From: Chara braunii
Taxonomy: Eukaryota > Streptophyta > Charophyceae > Charales > Characeae
Reading direction: 5' to 3'
Assembly (NCBI GenBank): GCA_003427395.1
Contig: BFEA01000864.1
Coordinates: 433,707 to 457,902 of the forward strand
Length of the DNA stretch: 24,196 nt
Shown here: positions 10,085 through 19,846 of the stretch, piece after piece
How positions within the stretch are numbered: position 1 is the stretch's first letter
Layout: every line of letters starts with the position of its first letter
The notes under the pieces: generated by a model
Seen by the model: the letters and a program-made list of their open reading frames with translations, nothing else
The model's database searches: none
What the model was told of the DNA's origin: nothing
Program-made: the position numbers and the translations under genes

Positions 10085-10102
10085 TTCCCGGCAANGNCGC
10101 CA
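10085..10102 (-). promoter_or_regulatory. primer-binding site, tRNA-Asp type
   Basis: The minus strand reads TGGCGNCNTTGCCGGGAA. Plant tRNA-Asp(GUC) ends in a sequence whose complement is TGGCGCCGTTGCCGGGGA, so the match is full apart from two Ns and one near-terminal difference. Two bases (GG) separate it from the LTR end, ...CGACA, at 10105. The same primer type is used by Athila/Tat-like plant elements (family knowledge). Confidence 0.85.
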
Positions 10103-10294
10103 CCTGTCGAGCGCATCGGTCCGGNANCGCACCAGGGCAGCGCGGGACCCTCCCGGCCGCGTCATGCNGGAGTTGTTTTAAATCCTTCGTCGCAAATCAT
10201 ACATATGGAGCTTCCTTAAACAGCTCCGGCCGAGTGCGGCAGCCATACCTCTCGCGAGCCCCTACGACAGGATAGGGCCTACGCGAGGCACGAC

Positions 10295-11033
10295 TTACCT
10301 ACACCTTACGGGAGTTGTCACCTCCCTTCGGNNNNNNNNNNNNNNNNNNNNNNNNNNNNNNNNNNNNNNNNNNNNNNNNNNNNNNNNNNNNNNNNNNNNN
10401 NNNNNNNNNNNNNNNNNNNNNNNNNNNNNNNNNNNNNNNNNNNNNNNNNNNNNNNNNNNNNNNNNNNNNNNNNNNNNNNNNNNNNNNNNNNNNNNNNNNN
10501 NNNNNNNNNNNNNNNNNNNNNNNNNNNNNNNNNNNNNNNNNNNNNNNNNNNNNNNNNNNNNNNNNNNNNNNNNNNNNNNNNNNNNNNNNNNNNNNNNNNN
10601 NNNNNNNNNNNNNNNNNNNNNNNNNNNNNNNNNNNNNNNNNNNNNNNNNNNNNNNNNNNNNNNNNNNNNNNNNNNNNNNNNNNNNNNNNNNNNNNNNNNN
10701 NNNNNNNNNNNNNNNNNNNNNNNNNNNNNNNNNNNNNNNNNNNNNNNNNNNNNNNNNNNNNNNNNNNNNNNNNNNNNNNNNNNNNNNNNNNNNNNNNNNN
10801 NNNNNNNNNNNNNNNNNNNNNNNNNNNNNNNNNNNNNNNNNNNNNNNNNNNNNNNNNNNNNNNNNNNNNNNNNNNNNNNNNNNNNNNNNNNNNNNNNNNN
10901 NNNNNNNNNNNNNNNNNNNNNNNNNNNNNNNNNNNNNNNNNNNNNNNNNNNNNNNNNNNNNNNNNNNNNNNNNNNNNNNNNNNNNNNNNNNNNNNNTTAC
11001 CTACACCTTACGGGAGTTGTCACCTCCCTTCGG
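10295..11033. repeat. 37-bp identical sequence on both gap edges
   Basis: The copies at 10295-10331 and 10997-11033 both begin TTACCTACACC and end CTTCGG, and each abuts the gap exactly. Perfect identity in a region otherwise diverged argues for an unmerged contig overlap rather than an old genomic duplication. Confidence 0.95.
10332..10996. other. assembly gap (665 Ns)
   Basis: This is a run of Ns within the LTR region. The 37 bases immediately left (10295-10331) and immediately right (10997-11033) are identical, which suggests that the two contig ends overlap and the gap may be false or smaller than drawn. Confidence 0.99.
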
Positions 11034-11353
11034 TGGGCGTATCCCCGCCGAGCTACCAGTCCACAGTATGAAAGCTAATCAGTTGCAATCGCAGAGGTGG
11101 ACCAGCCGAGGGCGTTTCTTGTTCGCTGTAGCATAGGGGGTACACGCGGTAATACGCCTCTATCGGACCCGCACGCGATCCGACATCCTAGGAGGCTGAA
11201 GTCCCAAACGCGACTCGTCGTCAGTCGACTAGGACGCATCCCACACACCACGCGCACACCACTTTATGAACACGAAAATAAAACCCACACACACACATAC
11301 GAAACAACACAACATAAACAACGCGACAACGCTCTTAGGCCATCGGTAGCCGT

Positions 11354-12087
11354 CCCATAACTTTCCAATGCGGAATTCGGATAGGCGCTGCGCATGAGAC
11401 TTAATATAAAACCGCGCCGACGCAGGACTATCGCGTATCGACTCGCAATGCAAACGTGCGCAAGCAGTCGCAATGAAGGCGTACTATGTGGTACGCATAC
11501 TCATGCGGTCCCCGTTAATCGCGCGGGTCACGTTGGACACTCAAGTGTCGGCTGACACGCGCCTTGAGGGTTAATCTCTCGACGCTGGACAACCGTCATG
11601 CGCGGTTGAAGACCACACCCTCTTCTACACCCTGTGCAGAGGGGTTGAGTAGACAACTTTAAGCTGTCGTGGCGGTCCAACATCAAGGTGTTTACCTTTG
11701 ACGGTTGCCACGGACTATAACGTCGAACTATAAAAACTCCAAAGAGCAAAAGATAAGGAATAGGCCAAAGGTTCCCTGCCTAGTAAACAAAAATCATAGC
11801 CCTGGGGTACCCTCCCTTTTTCGCGAGGCGTTGGCGGCCTATAATAATCTCAAACATCCGCCTATATGTGTCGGTCCCTTTGTAATCCCATAACTCTTTA
11901 CACACTAGGGCGGCAAAACGTCGCGTGCGGGATTTTAATATAAAGTCGCCCAGTCGAGGGCCTATCTCATACCAACCCGCAATGCAGGCGTACGCATGCA
12001 GTCGCAATGATGACGTACTATGTAGTACCCATAATCAAGCGGTCCCTCGTGGATCCGAGCACCGCTTCTGACACTCAAGTGTCAGGC
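11354..12087. repeat. two diverged ~200-bp direct repeats, 534 bp apart
   Basis: Segment A (about 11354-11550) and segment B (about 11887-12084) share the collinear words CCCATAACT (11354/11887), TTAATATAAA (11401/11935), CGCAATGCA (11444/11978), AGTCGCAATGA (11466/12000), GTACTATGT, GCGGTCC and GACACTCAAGTGTC (11536/12070). The offset stays at 533-534, so there is almost no net indel. Sequence before A and B does not align by eye. These could be duplicated promoter cores within one LTR or parts of two LTRs. Confidence 0.75.
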
Positions 12088-12150
12088 TCGAAGTGTCGTT
12101 AGGATCTGATCCCTCACGACATTGCACGGCTGAAGGAATAGTCGTGCAGC

Positions 12151-12436
12151 CGCCGCGAGACCTTTGGCCTTTGGTCTGAGCGTCTCAGTAGGCACGGCAA
12201 ATAGGCTCTGCGCGAGGGAAAACCCCTTCCCCACAGAGCCTAGGGCTTGGGATGTCCTGGACAAGGACCTCGAATCCCGGCCCAGGACCAACGTCCGACT
12301 AAGAAAAAAATCTCAAGAAGCAAAAACAAAATGAACGGAGGAGTCCTCCCTGGGCCTCTCAGTCTTACCCTCTGGAGTATGCTTTTTGTACAGAGCCCTT
12401 TAATCGATGTAGACATTCACCCTACGTACACCCATG
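12151..12436. other. unassigned, no gene seen
   Basis: There is no recognisable ORF or domain. A TATAAA at 12456-12461, just right of the (TA)n tract, is not accompanied by other promoter evidence. Confidence 0.5.
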
Positions 12437-12453
12437 TATATATATATATATAT
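12437..12453. repeat. (TA)n microsatellite
   Basis: An uninterrupted alternating TA tract of 17 bases. Confidence 0.9.
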
Positions 12454-12850
12454 GTATAAAGGGGAAAGTATGGGACGATCACTTTTCACAGTCTCACTGG
12501 GGTCCCTCACAGCCATACGTATATATGTGATCGCAGGCAACGAAATTCAGAATCTGATTCANAGTACATGCCTGCAAATCACATCAACGAGTNAATNGAC
12601 AGCCCACNCACTACACGGAGTCAACCCCAACCATCTTCAACACNNATACCCCTTGCTTTAGCCATCCAAGCCCCAACCTCCTGTCCAACCAACCTTAATT
12701 AAATACTCAGTACCTTTGTCAAATGGCCATTCAATAAAATGTCCGGGTGAAACCTTAATAAAGTAATAAAATCACCAGGGCTTAAGCCTTTTAGGTTGAG
12801 TGTGGAGGGTGAGTTGGAATTGAGTCGTAAACCAACGGACGGCAACCGAC

Positions 12851-12890
12851 CTGTTATCAGTGATAACAGATAATGATCCTCAAAGGATCA
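12851..12890. repeat. two adjacent palindromes
   Basis: The first has 9-bp perfect arms, CTGTTATCA-G-TGATAACAG (12851-12869). Four bases later the second has 7-bp perfect arms, TGATCCT-CAA-AGGATCA (12874-12890). They lie in otherwise unassigned AT-rich DNA (12454-13046), where I see no gene. Confidence 0.85.
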
Positions 12891-13046
12891 GGCTGAATCT
12901 AGTCTTCACCTTGAATCACACAACCCAAAGGACCTGTAACACAAGATAGGTCAAATGCCTAGGCTAAATCATCAGCATATGGGGGGTAAACCTCCATAGC
13001 ACATCTTCATATAACACTGTCTAGCGCCACCTGCCGAAAATAATCT

Positions 13047-13682
13047 AACTCCTCTGCAAACAGGGAAAATTCGACAGCGCTTCCCGTAGGAAAAGTGTCC
13101 TCTCAGAATTTATATAAGCCCAAATATGAAATCTAAGTAACCCTTGACTCCCCAAAGTCCAATTTTGCCTAACTCCCTGACTTAGCAAAAATTTGGGCAG
13201 CACTCCCTTTAGAAAAGGAGACTTCCCAGAATTTTCGTAAACCATATACGAAATCTAGACAAGTTGAACCTTGAGGAGGCAAAAATTTGGCTAACTCCTT
13301 GAATTAGCAAAAGTTTGGGCAGCACTCCATTTAGAAAAGGAGGTTTTCCAGATTCTCACTAAGTCAGATATAATGAAAAGACAAGTCAGGTTTTGACAAG
13401 CCAAACTTTTGACTAACTCCCTGAATTAGCAAAAATTTGGGCAACAATCCCTTTAGAAAATGAGGTTTCCCATATTTTTACTAAGTCTGAAAGACAAGTC
13501 AAGTTTGAACAAGTCAAGATTTGACTAACTCTTTGGATTTGTAGAAATTTTGGCAGCGCTTCCCGTAGGGAAAGTAGCTTTCCAAGATTTATAGAAGGCC
13601 AAGTATAATAAAAGATCCCAGAAAATGCGAGAATTGACCTAAGTAAAAAAAACTTAGCTAAAAAAATGCAGGAATTGAAACT
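13047..13682. repeat. five tandem ~122-bp repeat units
   Basis: Units start with AACTCC/AACTCT at 13047, 13171, 13293, 13415 and 13527. The next, weaker, start is at 13683. Shared words are GAATTAGCAAAAATTTGGGC, a small hairpin (CTCC...GGAG or TTCCC...GGGAA), and a final GACTAACTCC-type junction. The period of 112-124 bp is not a multiple of three, so the minus-strand open frames covering it change frame between units. I do not regard them as coding. Confidence 0.85.
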
Positions 13683-13928
13683 AACTCCTATGACTCTAGC
13701 ACGTGGCGAGCGACTAAAGCAACTACCTATCAAACTGAAACTCAGACTAAGTAGTAGCCTCACTCGGTCACATGCAGGCCAAACCACAAAGGAAAGTACT
13801 CTCACCATCCCAAAGTCAACCTGAACAAACAATAGTTCATGATCTCTCAATGATTTAACCCATTATCCCCAGTTTACATAAGGCATAGGTCAGGCCGCCT
13901 AAACTAACAGAACAACTCAACTTAGCCA
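13683..13928. other. unassigned AT-rich spacer
   Basis: No gene is seen. A degenerate hairpin-family copy may lie at about 13888-13915, with the core GCCTAAACTAACAGAA but no good stem. Confidence 0.4.
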
Positions 13929-14826
13929 GGCCTAAAGTCAGAATACCTAAACTTATAGAGCGTTCAGACTTGGCCAAATATACACAAACAGAGGGCACAA
14001 CTACTTTTCTCTTCATTGGGCATATGACTAGACCACTCTAGTCGCCCTGAACTGTTTAACGTATCCAAATTATATATACTTATCTTAACTTTTGTTTTCT
14101 AAGACTGCATATGATTGAACTAACTTAAGTTCAGTCTGCCCCCAATTTACCATCAATTCTATTCTTAGTTGAACTCTCTTCAAGTTGTGATACGGCTATA
14201 ATCAGACCACCTAAGCTTATAGAACAGTCTGATTAGCTCGTTCTTAGATAAAGTAGTAATAAAGTATAGCCAAGTTATAACCATTGGGTTTCAGGATGTG
14301 CGAGGCTTTGAGCCAGACCCCCTGAACTTACAGAAGGGTCTTAACTCTCTGCCAAATTCATTTCTATCTGAGCCATTATGTGTGTGGCATCGAGTCAAAC
14401 CCCCTGAACTTACAGAAGGGTCTGCTTCTTTGCCAAGATTAATTCTTCAGAATAAAAAGCAGGAAGAGACTGAGCCACCTGAACTTACAGAACGGCTCGG
14501 TCTCCTCGTTCAGAAACCAAAGAAACAAGTAAAATCCCAATGAAAACAAAGCAACCCAAGGCACCAAAACTTATTGAGCGCCTTGAGTCCTTAAAAATCA
14601 AGCATAGTCAAACCCCTCACAGGTCAGAGCAATCAGGCCACCTGAACTTACAGAANAGNCTGACCCTNCATGCAAACCATATCACAGGGTCTCCCCAAAC
14701 TTATAGGAACATCCCAGCCTTCAGAGCAACGAGACCCCCTAAACTTATAGAAGGGTCTGACTTCTCCATGCAAAACTAAAATAAAACAAAGCACTGGGGT
14801 TCCCCAAACTTATGGGGACTCCCCAG
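13929..14826. repeat. cluster of conserved-loop hairpins with varying stems
   Basis: At least eight copies share the core CCTGAACTTACAGAA, or variants such as CCTAAACTTATAGAA, between self-complementary arms. The arms differ between copies. They are at 13929-13975 (AAGTCAGAA/TTCAGACTT, one internal mismatch, with outer GGCC/GGCC), 14199-14235 (TAATCAGAC/GTCTGATTA), 14315-14341 (AGACCC/GGGTCT), 14397-14423 (AAACCC/GGGTCT), 14466-14504 (11-bp arms, one mismatch), 14557-14585 (CAAGGC/GCCTTG), 14633-14663 (TCAGGC/GNCTGA), 14732-14758 (AGACCC/GGGTCT) and 14794-14826 (CTGGGG/CCCCAG). Changes in one arm are matched in the other. Short plus-strand frames over the cluster merely read the repeat and are not supported as genes. 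Confidence 0.88.
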
Positions 14827-17590
14827 CCTTGACGNCCCGTCAACCATCATGCAAATCATACCCCCATCCTGCCTTTCCCCCAGATGCAGTTCTTTTCAAC
14901 AGTCTGACTTCATATAACCAACAAAAGTTGAAACAGAGACTTGAGCAGNCATTCCTTACTCAATATTGTTCAGTATCCTGAAAGTTAAACCAAAAATAAA
15001 GTAGGGNTGCACNTCATATATTCAGTCAAAGATGCATTGGGTAATACAAATAGGGGCTATAGGGTGGGTGTATAGAGGGAAACACAAAGGTTACCTGTTA
15101 ATTCCCTGCCTCCAGAGCCTCGCCTAGGCTCCGGCAGAGCTNCCGCAATCGGTNGGCGGACTCCCCACAGAGTCTTGATGCNGTCCTACGGGTTGCAATC
15201 CCGCCTNCCGCCTTCCCCTCAGAACAAGANNAGACTTAGAGTAAGAATGGTAGAAAGAGATGGGTTTGAGACTCTCAGATCCAAGGAGGGTGCTCTCAGA
15301 CTCACTAGAGAGGGCCTCGTAACCTTCAGCGCCTGAGGGCCCCGCAATGGCAGCCAATGTGTCAGCTTGGTCAACTCTCTGCAGTCAATCGTCGACGTCC
15401 ACTCCCTACCGACCTCCCGAATCACAACACTAACCTCCTCTGCCACTNTTCCACTGAGCTGCAGCAGCAGCCACCTTTCCCNAAGCCTAGTCACNGTCGC
15501 ANAGCGGACTNCAGTCANTCAGCCACGNTCTCAGCGGTACTCAAATGGTATGCANCAGTCAACAGGGACAGNCGCCCGCGCACGGTCCTCAGTCGCNGCA
15601 GCGGTACACCGTGGTAGCCCGCAGCAGATCGCCGCGGCGTGCAGCGACTGGCATACAGTCACAGCAGCAACCTTCCCATGGTGTATATCAGCAACCTTCC
15701 CCTCCGCATGCGACAGTAGCCCGGCGCCCAAACAACCGCCACTTGGTCAACTCGAAGTCAGGATTATCGGTTGTTGACTTTCTGATAACGTTCCGATTCC
15801 TAGCAATAATCCCAAATTTTTCGGCAGGCTCAAGATTTGAGATGTCTAGACCGCAACCTAACACACGGGCAGTGGATCAGAAACACAGCCTCCTCCCTCT
15901 AAACGTAGTGAAGCAGTATCTACCTTAGTCAACAGCAAATCGCAGTTTGTAGCTACTTCTATGAACAGTATTGCGGACTGCTTCCGTATCGCAGTAGCCC
16001 CGTGATTCTGAGTAGAATGTTTGACAACTACCTAATTAAAAAAAAAAAAATTGTAGTTCGAGAGAACGCCAGTACTTAACTCCGAGCAATCACTAGAGTT
16101 GTGACTCAGANATCGATCACAGGGGGCAGCACCAAGATCGCAGTTGTCCAAGGCTACAAGGTGTACTGTGTTTTCCCTTGAGCACACTTTGTAGCAACCG
16201 GTCCCCTCACTCCACTCAGTCCTGGCACAAAGACATGGGAGTGGCAATTTCGCCTGATATGCTGTCCGACAAAGTACTCAGCAGAAGCGAGTAGGGTCTA
16301 TCAGCGGTATATAGGCCAAGACACAACCAAACCCGCCCTATTATACCTTCGTCCCCAACTGCTTTAACCGCAGTTGATCAAACAGTCCGTCAGTTAGATG
16401 TTAAGGCCATATCCCGCAGCTGGCTTGTTGTCGCTTCGACCAATAGGATGAACAACACACCGGCCATCTCATAGGCTTATAGCCCCAGTGGCTGGTTCCC
16501 TTCGCACAAGCAAGCTGATAAGATAGGCTGTATTTCGGCCAACAGGCAGATCAATATCCGGCCTCATGGCTCTCCTTGTTATCGCTCTGGCTAACCCGCA
16601 TCCGCCTTAAACGTGGGTCAGAATTAGTGCACCGCGATGCCATCCATCCCCATTCCAATGTCGACTGCCATAGAGTCAGTCATGTAAGTGTGTCCACTCT
16701 GACTCACTTTCGTCCCTTTACTTCCCAGGCCCATGGACTGAAGATGAATTTCCTACTAGGACCCGGGTAAGTTCATTTCCCCTTCCATGCACTCTCTCTC
16801 ACGCTTAGTTCGAGATCTTCATAGTCCTATAGCCTCACTCTCACTCCCGGATCTGATCCCACCACCCGAGTTGCCCATCCTTCACACTTCTAGAGTTCAC
16901 CTCTCCCTGTCTTAACTCGTCNGGAATCAGCCGAGGGGANCGATCCCAAAATCGTCACCGTCGTTCCCCAATATTGNCGCGGAGCATTTCTATTCTCCTG
17001 TGCCAATACCAACATTCTAACCACTAATCTAACACCGAGAATCAACTCGCCCTGTATCAAATCCTCCACTTCGCAACCTTTCTCACCTGATTCTGTTAAA
17101 TATCATACGAGATCTTTGACTTCCACGGTCACCATGTCCGACATCGCCCTCCTTCGCTACTCCACCATAGCAGGCCACGCAGCTCCTCTACCTCGTACCA
17201 CCTATCCTACTAACTCCCAACTCAAACTAACTACAGATCCAGAATCGCCATCCCAAGGAACCCCTGCTTATGACTTTATTTCATCCGATCCCGTTAAGAA
17301 ACGATCGAAATGCCACCTTCTCCTTTATCTCCCGCCATCTCCCACACAGTCCCTTCCATTTCTACTACTAATCCTACTCAACTAACACTAAAACTAACAT
17401 TACCACGTGGTTCGCCCAGGGTAAAAAACCCCACTTAGCCGATAGCCAAATACCAAAAATGCCACTCTCAGATCCAGTACCAAATTTTCACGGTTCTCCA
17501 ACTTTTTTTTTTTTGCCCGCACCCGTGCTTCGAGCTGGGAAAGGGTCAAAGAGAGGAGTGACAGAAAGGAGTTCAGAAACAAACACACAT
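14827..17590. other. unassigned 2.8-kb stretch
   Basis: I recognise no protein domain, RNA gene or transposon here. Open frames are short, lie on both strands and contain Ns. A 13-base poly(A) tract occurs at about 16039-16051 and a 10-base poly(T) near 17504-17513. The base composition shifts from AT-rich at the left to a mixed composition from about 15.1 kb. Confidence 0.45.
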
Positions 17591-17591
17591 G

Positions 17592-17614
17592 AAGAGAGAG
17601 AGAGAATGAGAGAG

Positions 17615-17686
<72 letters not shown>
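17592..17686. repeat. (GA)n microsatellite
   Basis: About 95 bp of GA repeat with two early ATGAGAGAGA interruptions, then uninterrupted to the end. The long Ser/Leu and Arg/Glu open frames over it are artefacts of the repeat. Confidence 0.97.
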
Positions 17687-17688
<2 letters not shown>

Positions 17689-17943
17689 CTGTGATTTGAC
17701 ATGGGAAAATCATCTCAGATTTCCGCACGGAAATTTGAGAACAGTGACTGTTCAGGAGATATAGCTTCACACGTCTTGCGGTATCCCAAATCGGACATGA
17801 TGAGTCTGAAGGGAACTTCAGATTGGAGAATTTGACCGTTGAGATCTCCGAACACTGGAGTATTGGACATTCTTGGCTCAACTTGATGAGGTGACTTTTG
17901 AACTGTACTTTTCCGGAGACTTCATGAAGCTTTATCAAAGTTT

Positions 17944-18078
17944 GGGGCTCGTTATACACTCCTTGCCGCGTCCTCGGGGCCAAAGGATTCTTGAGAGGTT
18001 TGAAGGAAATTCCCGCCGTTGACATGCATTGTTCCACGTATCCTTGGGGTGGTCTTCCAAGGCTGATTCCTTTCGGCC
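17944..18078 (-). repeat. dispersed ~130-bp repeat, copy 1
   Basis: The plus strand starts GGGGCTCGTTATACACTCC, then GCGTCCTCGGGGCC, AAGGAAATTCCCG and TTCCACGTATCC in the same order as the complement of the copy at 22428-22556. It is the most diverged of four copies. Confidence 0.7.
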
Positions 18079-18950
18079 ACCGACCACCATTTTTATAATA
18101 TTACAGTCAGCGGAGGGGGCGGGCAGGGGGGGCCAATGCCTTGGTCCATTGGGTGACGTTTGTCTTGCTACGATGTGGTCCAGTTGCTGAAAACAGGAAA
18201 TTTTGAAAGGCGCTGGCGACCAGAAAAAAAACCGTTAAACGGACCATTGCAACAACGCAGTGGAGTCCTCGTACGTCATCATGAATTTGTGAGCTCACGC
18301 GAAGGTCCATCGCCATCGACTTTGCATGTCGCCGCACCTATGTGTTGAGTCGAGCACACGTGGGGAACGTCATCGGGGACTTGGTGCTGAGGTTACATTG
18401 GTCATGGCGGGTTGGTAGGCTGTTGTATTTTCGTGGTTCGTGAGCATTGCAATACATGTGTCGATGGAGGGCGGCAACCGCGCAACGACGACAGCCATGC
18501 AAAGTTTACGACGATCGAGAAAACGGTCATGACGACTGTGCTCTTTTGTTGTCAGCAGGAGAGGGCATTGGGTAGAATGAGAGTGCAGATCCGCGCGCAG
18601 AGGAGGAAGACGCTTCATAAAGCCTGAGTCGAAGGGCTAGATACCGTGACCATCATTGAGGCTGCAATTCAGGTTTGCTGCACCATGTGTTGCAGTGTTC
18701 TTTCACAAGCGACACCGAGGTGCCAGTGGTAGATGAAAAGGAGGACGGGGGGGGCGCGTGGGAGGATCTCAGGCAATGCGATGATGTCGCGGAGGAGTAC
18801 TTCTGGGAGAAGATGTGTATATCGTCACGTGTCTCCCGGGCGATGGCGATCGCATCCAGTGTGGACGAACGCCCACGGGATGTGCTGCCGATTCAATGTC
18901 GACTGCAGTCGGTGTCGATCCCTTCTCTATTGGAGGCCGTCGATAGAGGT
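18079..18950. other. unassigned stretch
   Basis: Several open frames of 60-110 codons occur on both strands, none with a domain I recognise. No RNA gene is seen. Confidence 0.4.
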
Positions 18951-19130
18951 CGGCCATCAACGATAAAGGAAGCACATGTTGAACAGGAGGACCACGAGAA
19001 GCAAAATTGTGATTAGGTGCAGCAGTGGCAACCTTCAATAGAGGTCGGCCATCAACAACATGTACGATAGGGCCATAATTCTACGACGACGGTGAAGGTC
19101 CAATAAACGGCGACGATGAAGGGAGCAGGC
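18940..19130 (-). pseudogene. decayed duplicate of the adjacent membrane-anchor ORF
   Basis: The minus strand from ATG 19052-19050 reads MADLY, then TGA, then RLPLLHLITILLLVVLLFNM. This aligns residue by residue with MADIFRKLPLLLLVILSLNL in the neighbouring ORF. The preceding stretch, RRRLLDLHRRRR, also matches RRRLLEVYHRRL upstream of that ORF. A third MADLYRR start is at 18957-18955. The stop codon directly after MADLY and later stops mark this copy as broken. Confidence 0.5.
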
Positions 19131-19154
19131 GTTAAAGGACAACATACGACACAC

Positions 19155-19403
19155 TCACTCTAACGGGCCGTACGACCTTGCACCGCGAGCCAGACCGTGG
19201 CCTGCACGATGGCTTCTGGAGTGGTCCACTGAAGACCTGCTCTTCGCCTGTCCCCCGTCCATGCTGACGTCATTCTTTGTAGACCGCCTCTTGCGTGTAC
19301 GTCCAGGCACTCTATCGAGGATGCAAATGTGGAAGAAAACGGCAAGGTTTAGTGAAAGGATGACCAGGAGCAGCAGTGGCAGCTTTCGAAAGATGTCGGC
19401 CAT
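19155..19403 (-). CDS. possible first exon of a signal-anchored protein
   Basis: An 82-codon frame starts at ATG 19403-19401. Residues 1-33 look like a signal peptide or type II membrane anchor: a short basic N-terminus (MADIFRK), a hydrophobic run (LPLLLLVILSLNLAVFFHICIL), then a basic stretch (GRTRKRRSTK). The rest is hydrophilic and Ser/Arg-rich with no recognised domain. The frame ends at a TGA embedded in a consensus splice donor, GTGAGT (19158-19153), so it may be an exon reading into an intron. A longer version starting at 19703 is open in the same frame, but the start at 19403 agrees with the duplicated copy at about 19050. The function is unknown. It could be a transposon or pseudogene fragment. 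Confidence 0.3.
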   Translation of the reverse strand: MADIFRKLPLLLLVILSLNLAVFFHICILDRVPGRTRKRRSTKNDVSMDGGQAKSRSSVDHSRSHRAGHGLARGARSYGPLE

Positions 19404-19820
19404 GAAAGGCAAGTGGGGAAGGGCAGTAGCTAGACGACGATGGTACACCTCCAGCAAACGGCGACGAAGAGGGCTGTAAACGGCAGACTGCAGTATGAGA
19501 AAAACGCCTTGTAACGTTTCGTCGCGGAATACAGTGCACAATCGGAGCAAGGAGGGTCGGCTGAAGTATTCGAATTTGGCGACCGTTCGACCCCTTTCCG
19601 TTAGGCGGCACACACTGTGAGGGAGAAAATTGGTCGCGACGTCCGCAGGGCCGGCCGGCCACCAACGGTTACCGTTGGCGTAAGGTTCTTGGAGGCCGAA
19701 CATTGAAGACCCAATATTTTCAGTGCGCTGCCCGGTAGGAACGCCAATTGACCAGCCGACGAAAATTTACTGCAGACGACGGGTGCCCTCACCGCTCCGA
19801 TTATCATGAATCCTTGACCT

Positions 19821-19846
19821 CCAAGGGACCTCGGGAGGTCCTTTGG
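19821..19846. repeat. palindrome related to the one at 22243-22288
   Basis: The arms are CCAAGGGACCTC and GAGGTCCTTTGG with a GG spacer, with one mismatch in 12. The same arms form the core of the larger palindrome at 22243-22288. Confidence 0.8.

Larger units (their letters stand above)
1..10331 (-). mobile_element. Ty3/gypsy-type LTR retrotransposon, large, decayed, minus strand
   Basis: Seen in the sequence: the minus strand carries, in order, a tRNA-Asp-type primer-binding site, gag with a zinc knuckle, an aspartic protease DTG, RT with YIDDL, RNase H, an integrase, and a further gag-like ORF. RT-RNaseH-integrase order is the Ty3/gypsy arrangement. The internal region from the PBS to the left window edge exceeds 10 kb, so this is a very large element. 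The 3' LTR and polypurine tract are outside the window. The right limit given here is only the edge of the N gap; the 5' LTR continues past it. Every ORF has stop codons or frame changes and the integrase active site is altered, so this copy is non-autonomous or dead. A tRNA-Asp primer and an extra ORF after integrase recall plant Athila/Tat/Ogre-type elements (family knowledge), but I cannot assign the lineage without an RT tree. Confidence 0.93.
10105..12150 (-). mobile_element. 5' LTR, inner end defined, outer end unresolved
   Basis: The inner end is firm: on the plus strand TGTCGAGCGC starts at 10105, so the minus-strand LTR ends ..CGACA two bases before the PBS. Going right, the sequence holds the N gap and two diverged direct repeats with TTTATATTAA promoter-like cores (minus strand, 11410-11401 and 11944-11935). 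I could not find the outer TG terminus or a target-site duplication, because the partner LTR is outside the window. The right limit given is a guess at the end of the second repeat. It could be shorter, with the second repeat belonging to another LTR. Confidence 0.4.

Noticed and set aside
13413-13850. 145-codon minus-strand open frame
   Set aside because: It lies over tandem 122-bp repeats whose period is not a multiple of three, has no domain, and mirrors repeat sequence.
14679-14718. Another member of the hairpin cluster
   Set aside because: It has the core CCAAACTTATAGGAA but its arms pair over only about three bases, so it is counted only as a degenerate copy.
17400-18037. Long Ser/Leu or Arg/Glu repeat proteins across the GA tract
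   Set aside because: They are translations of a dinucleotide microsatellite and appear on both strands.
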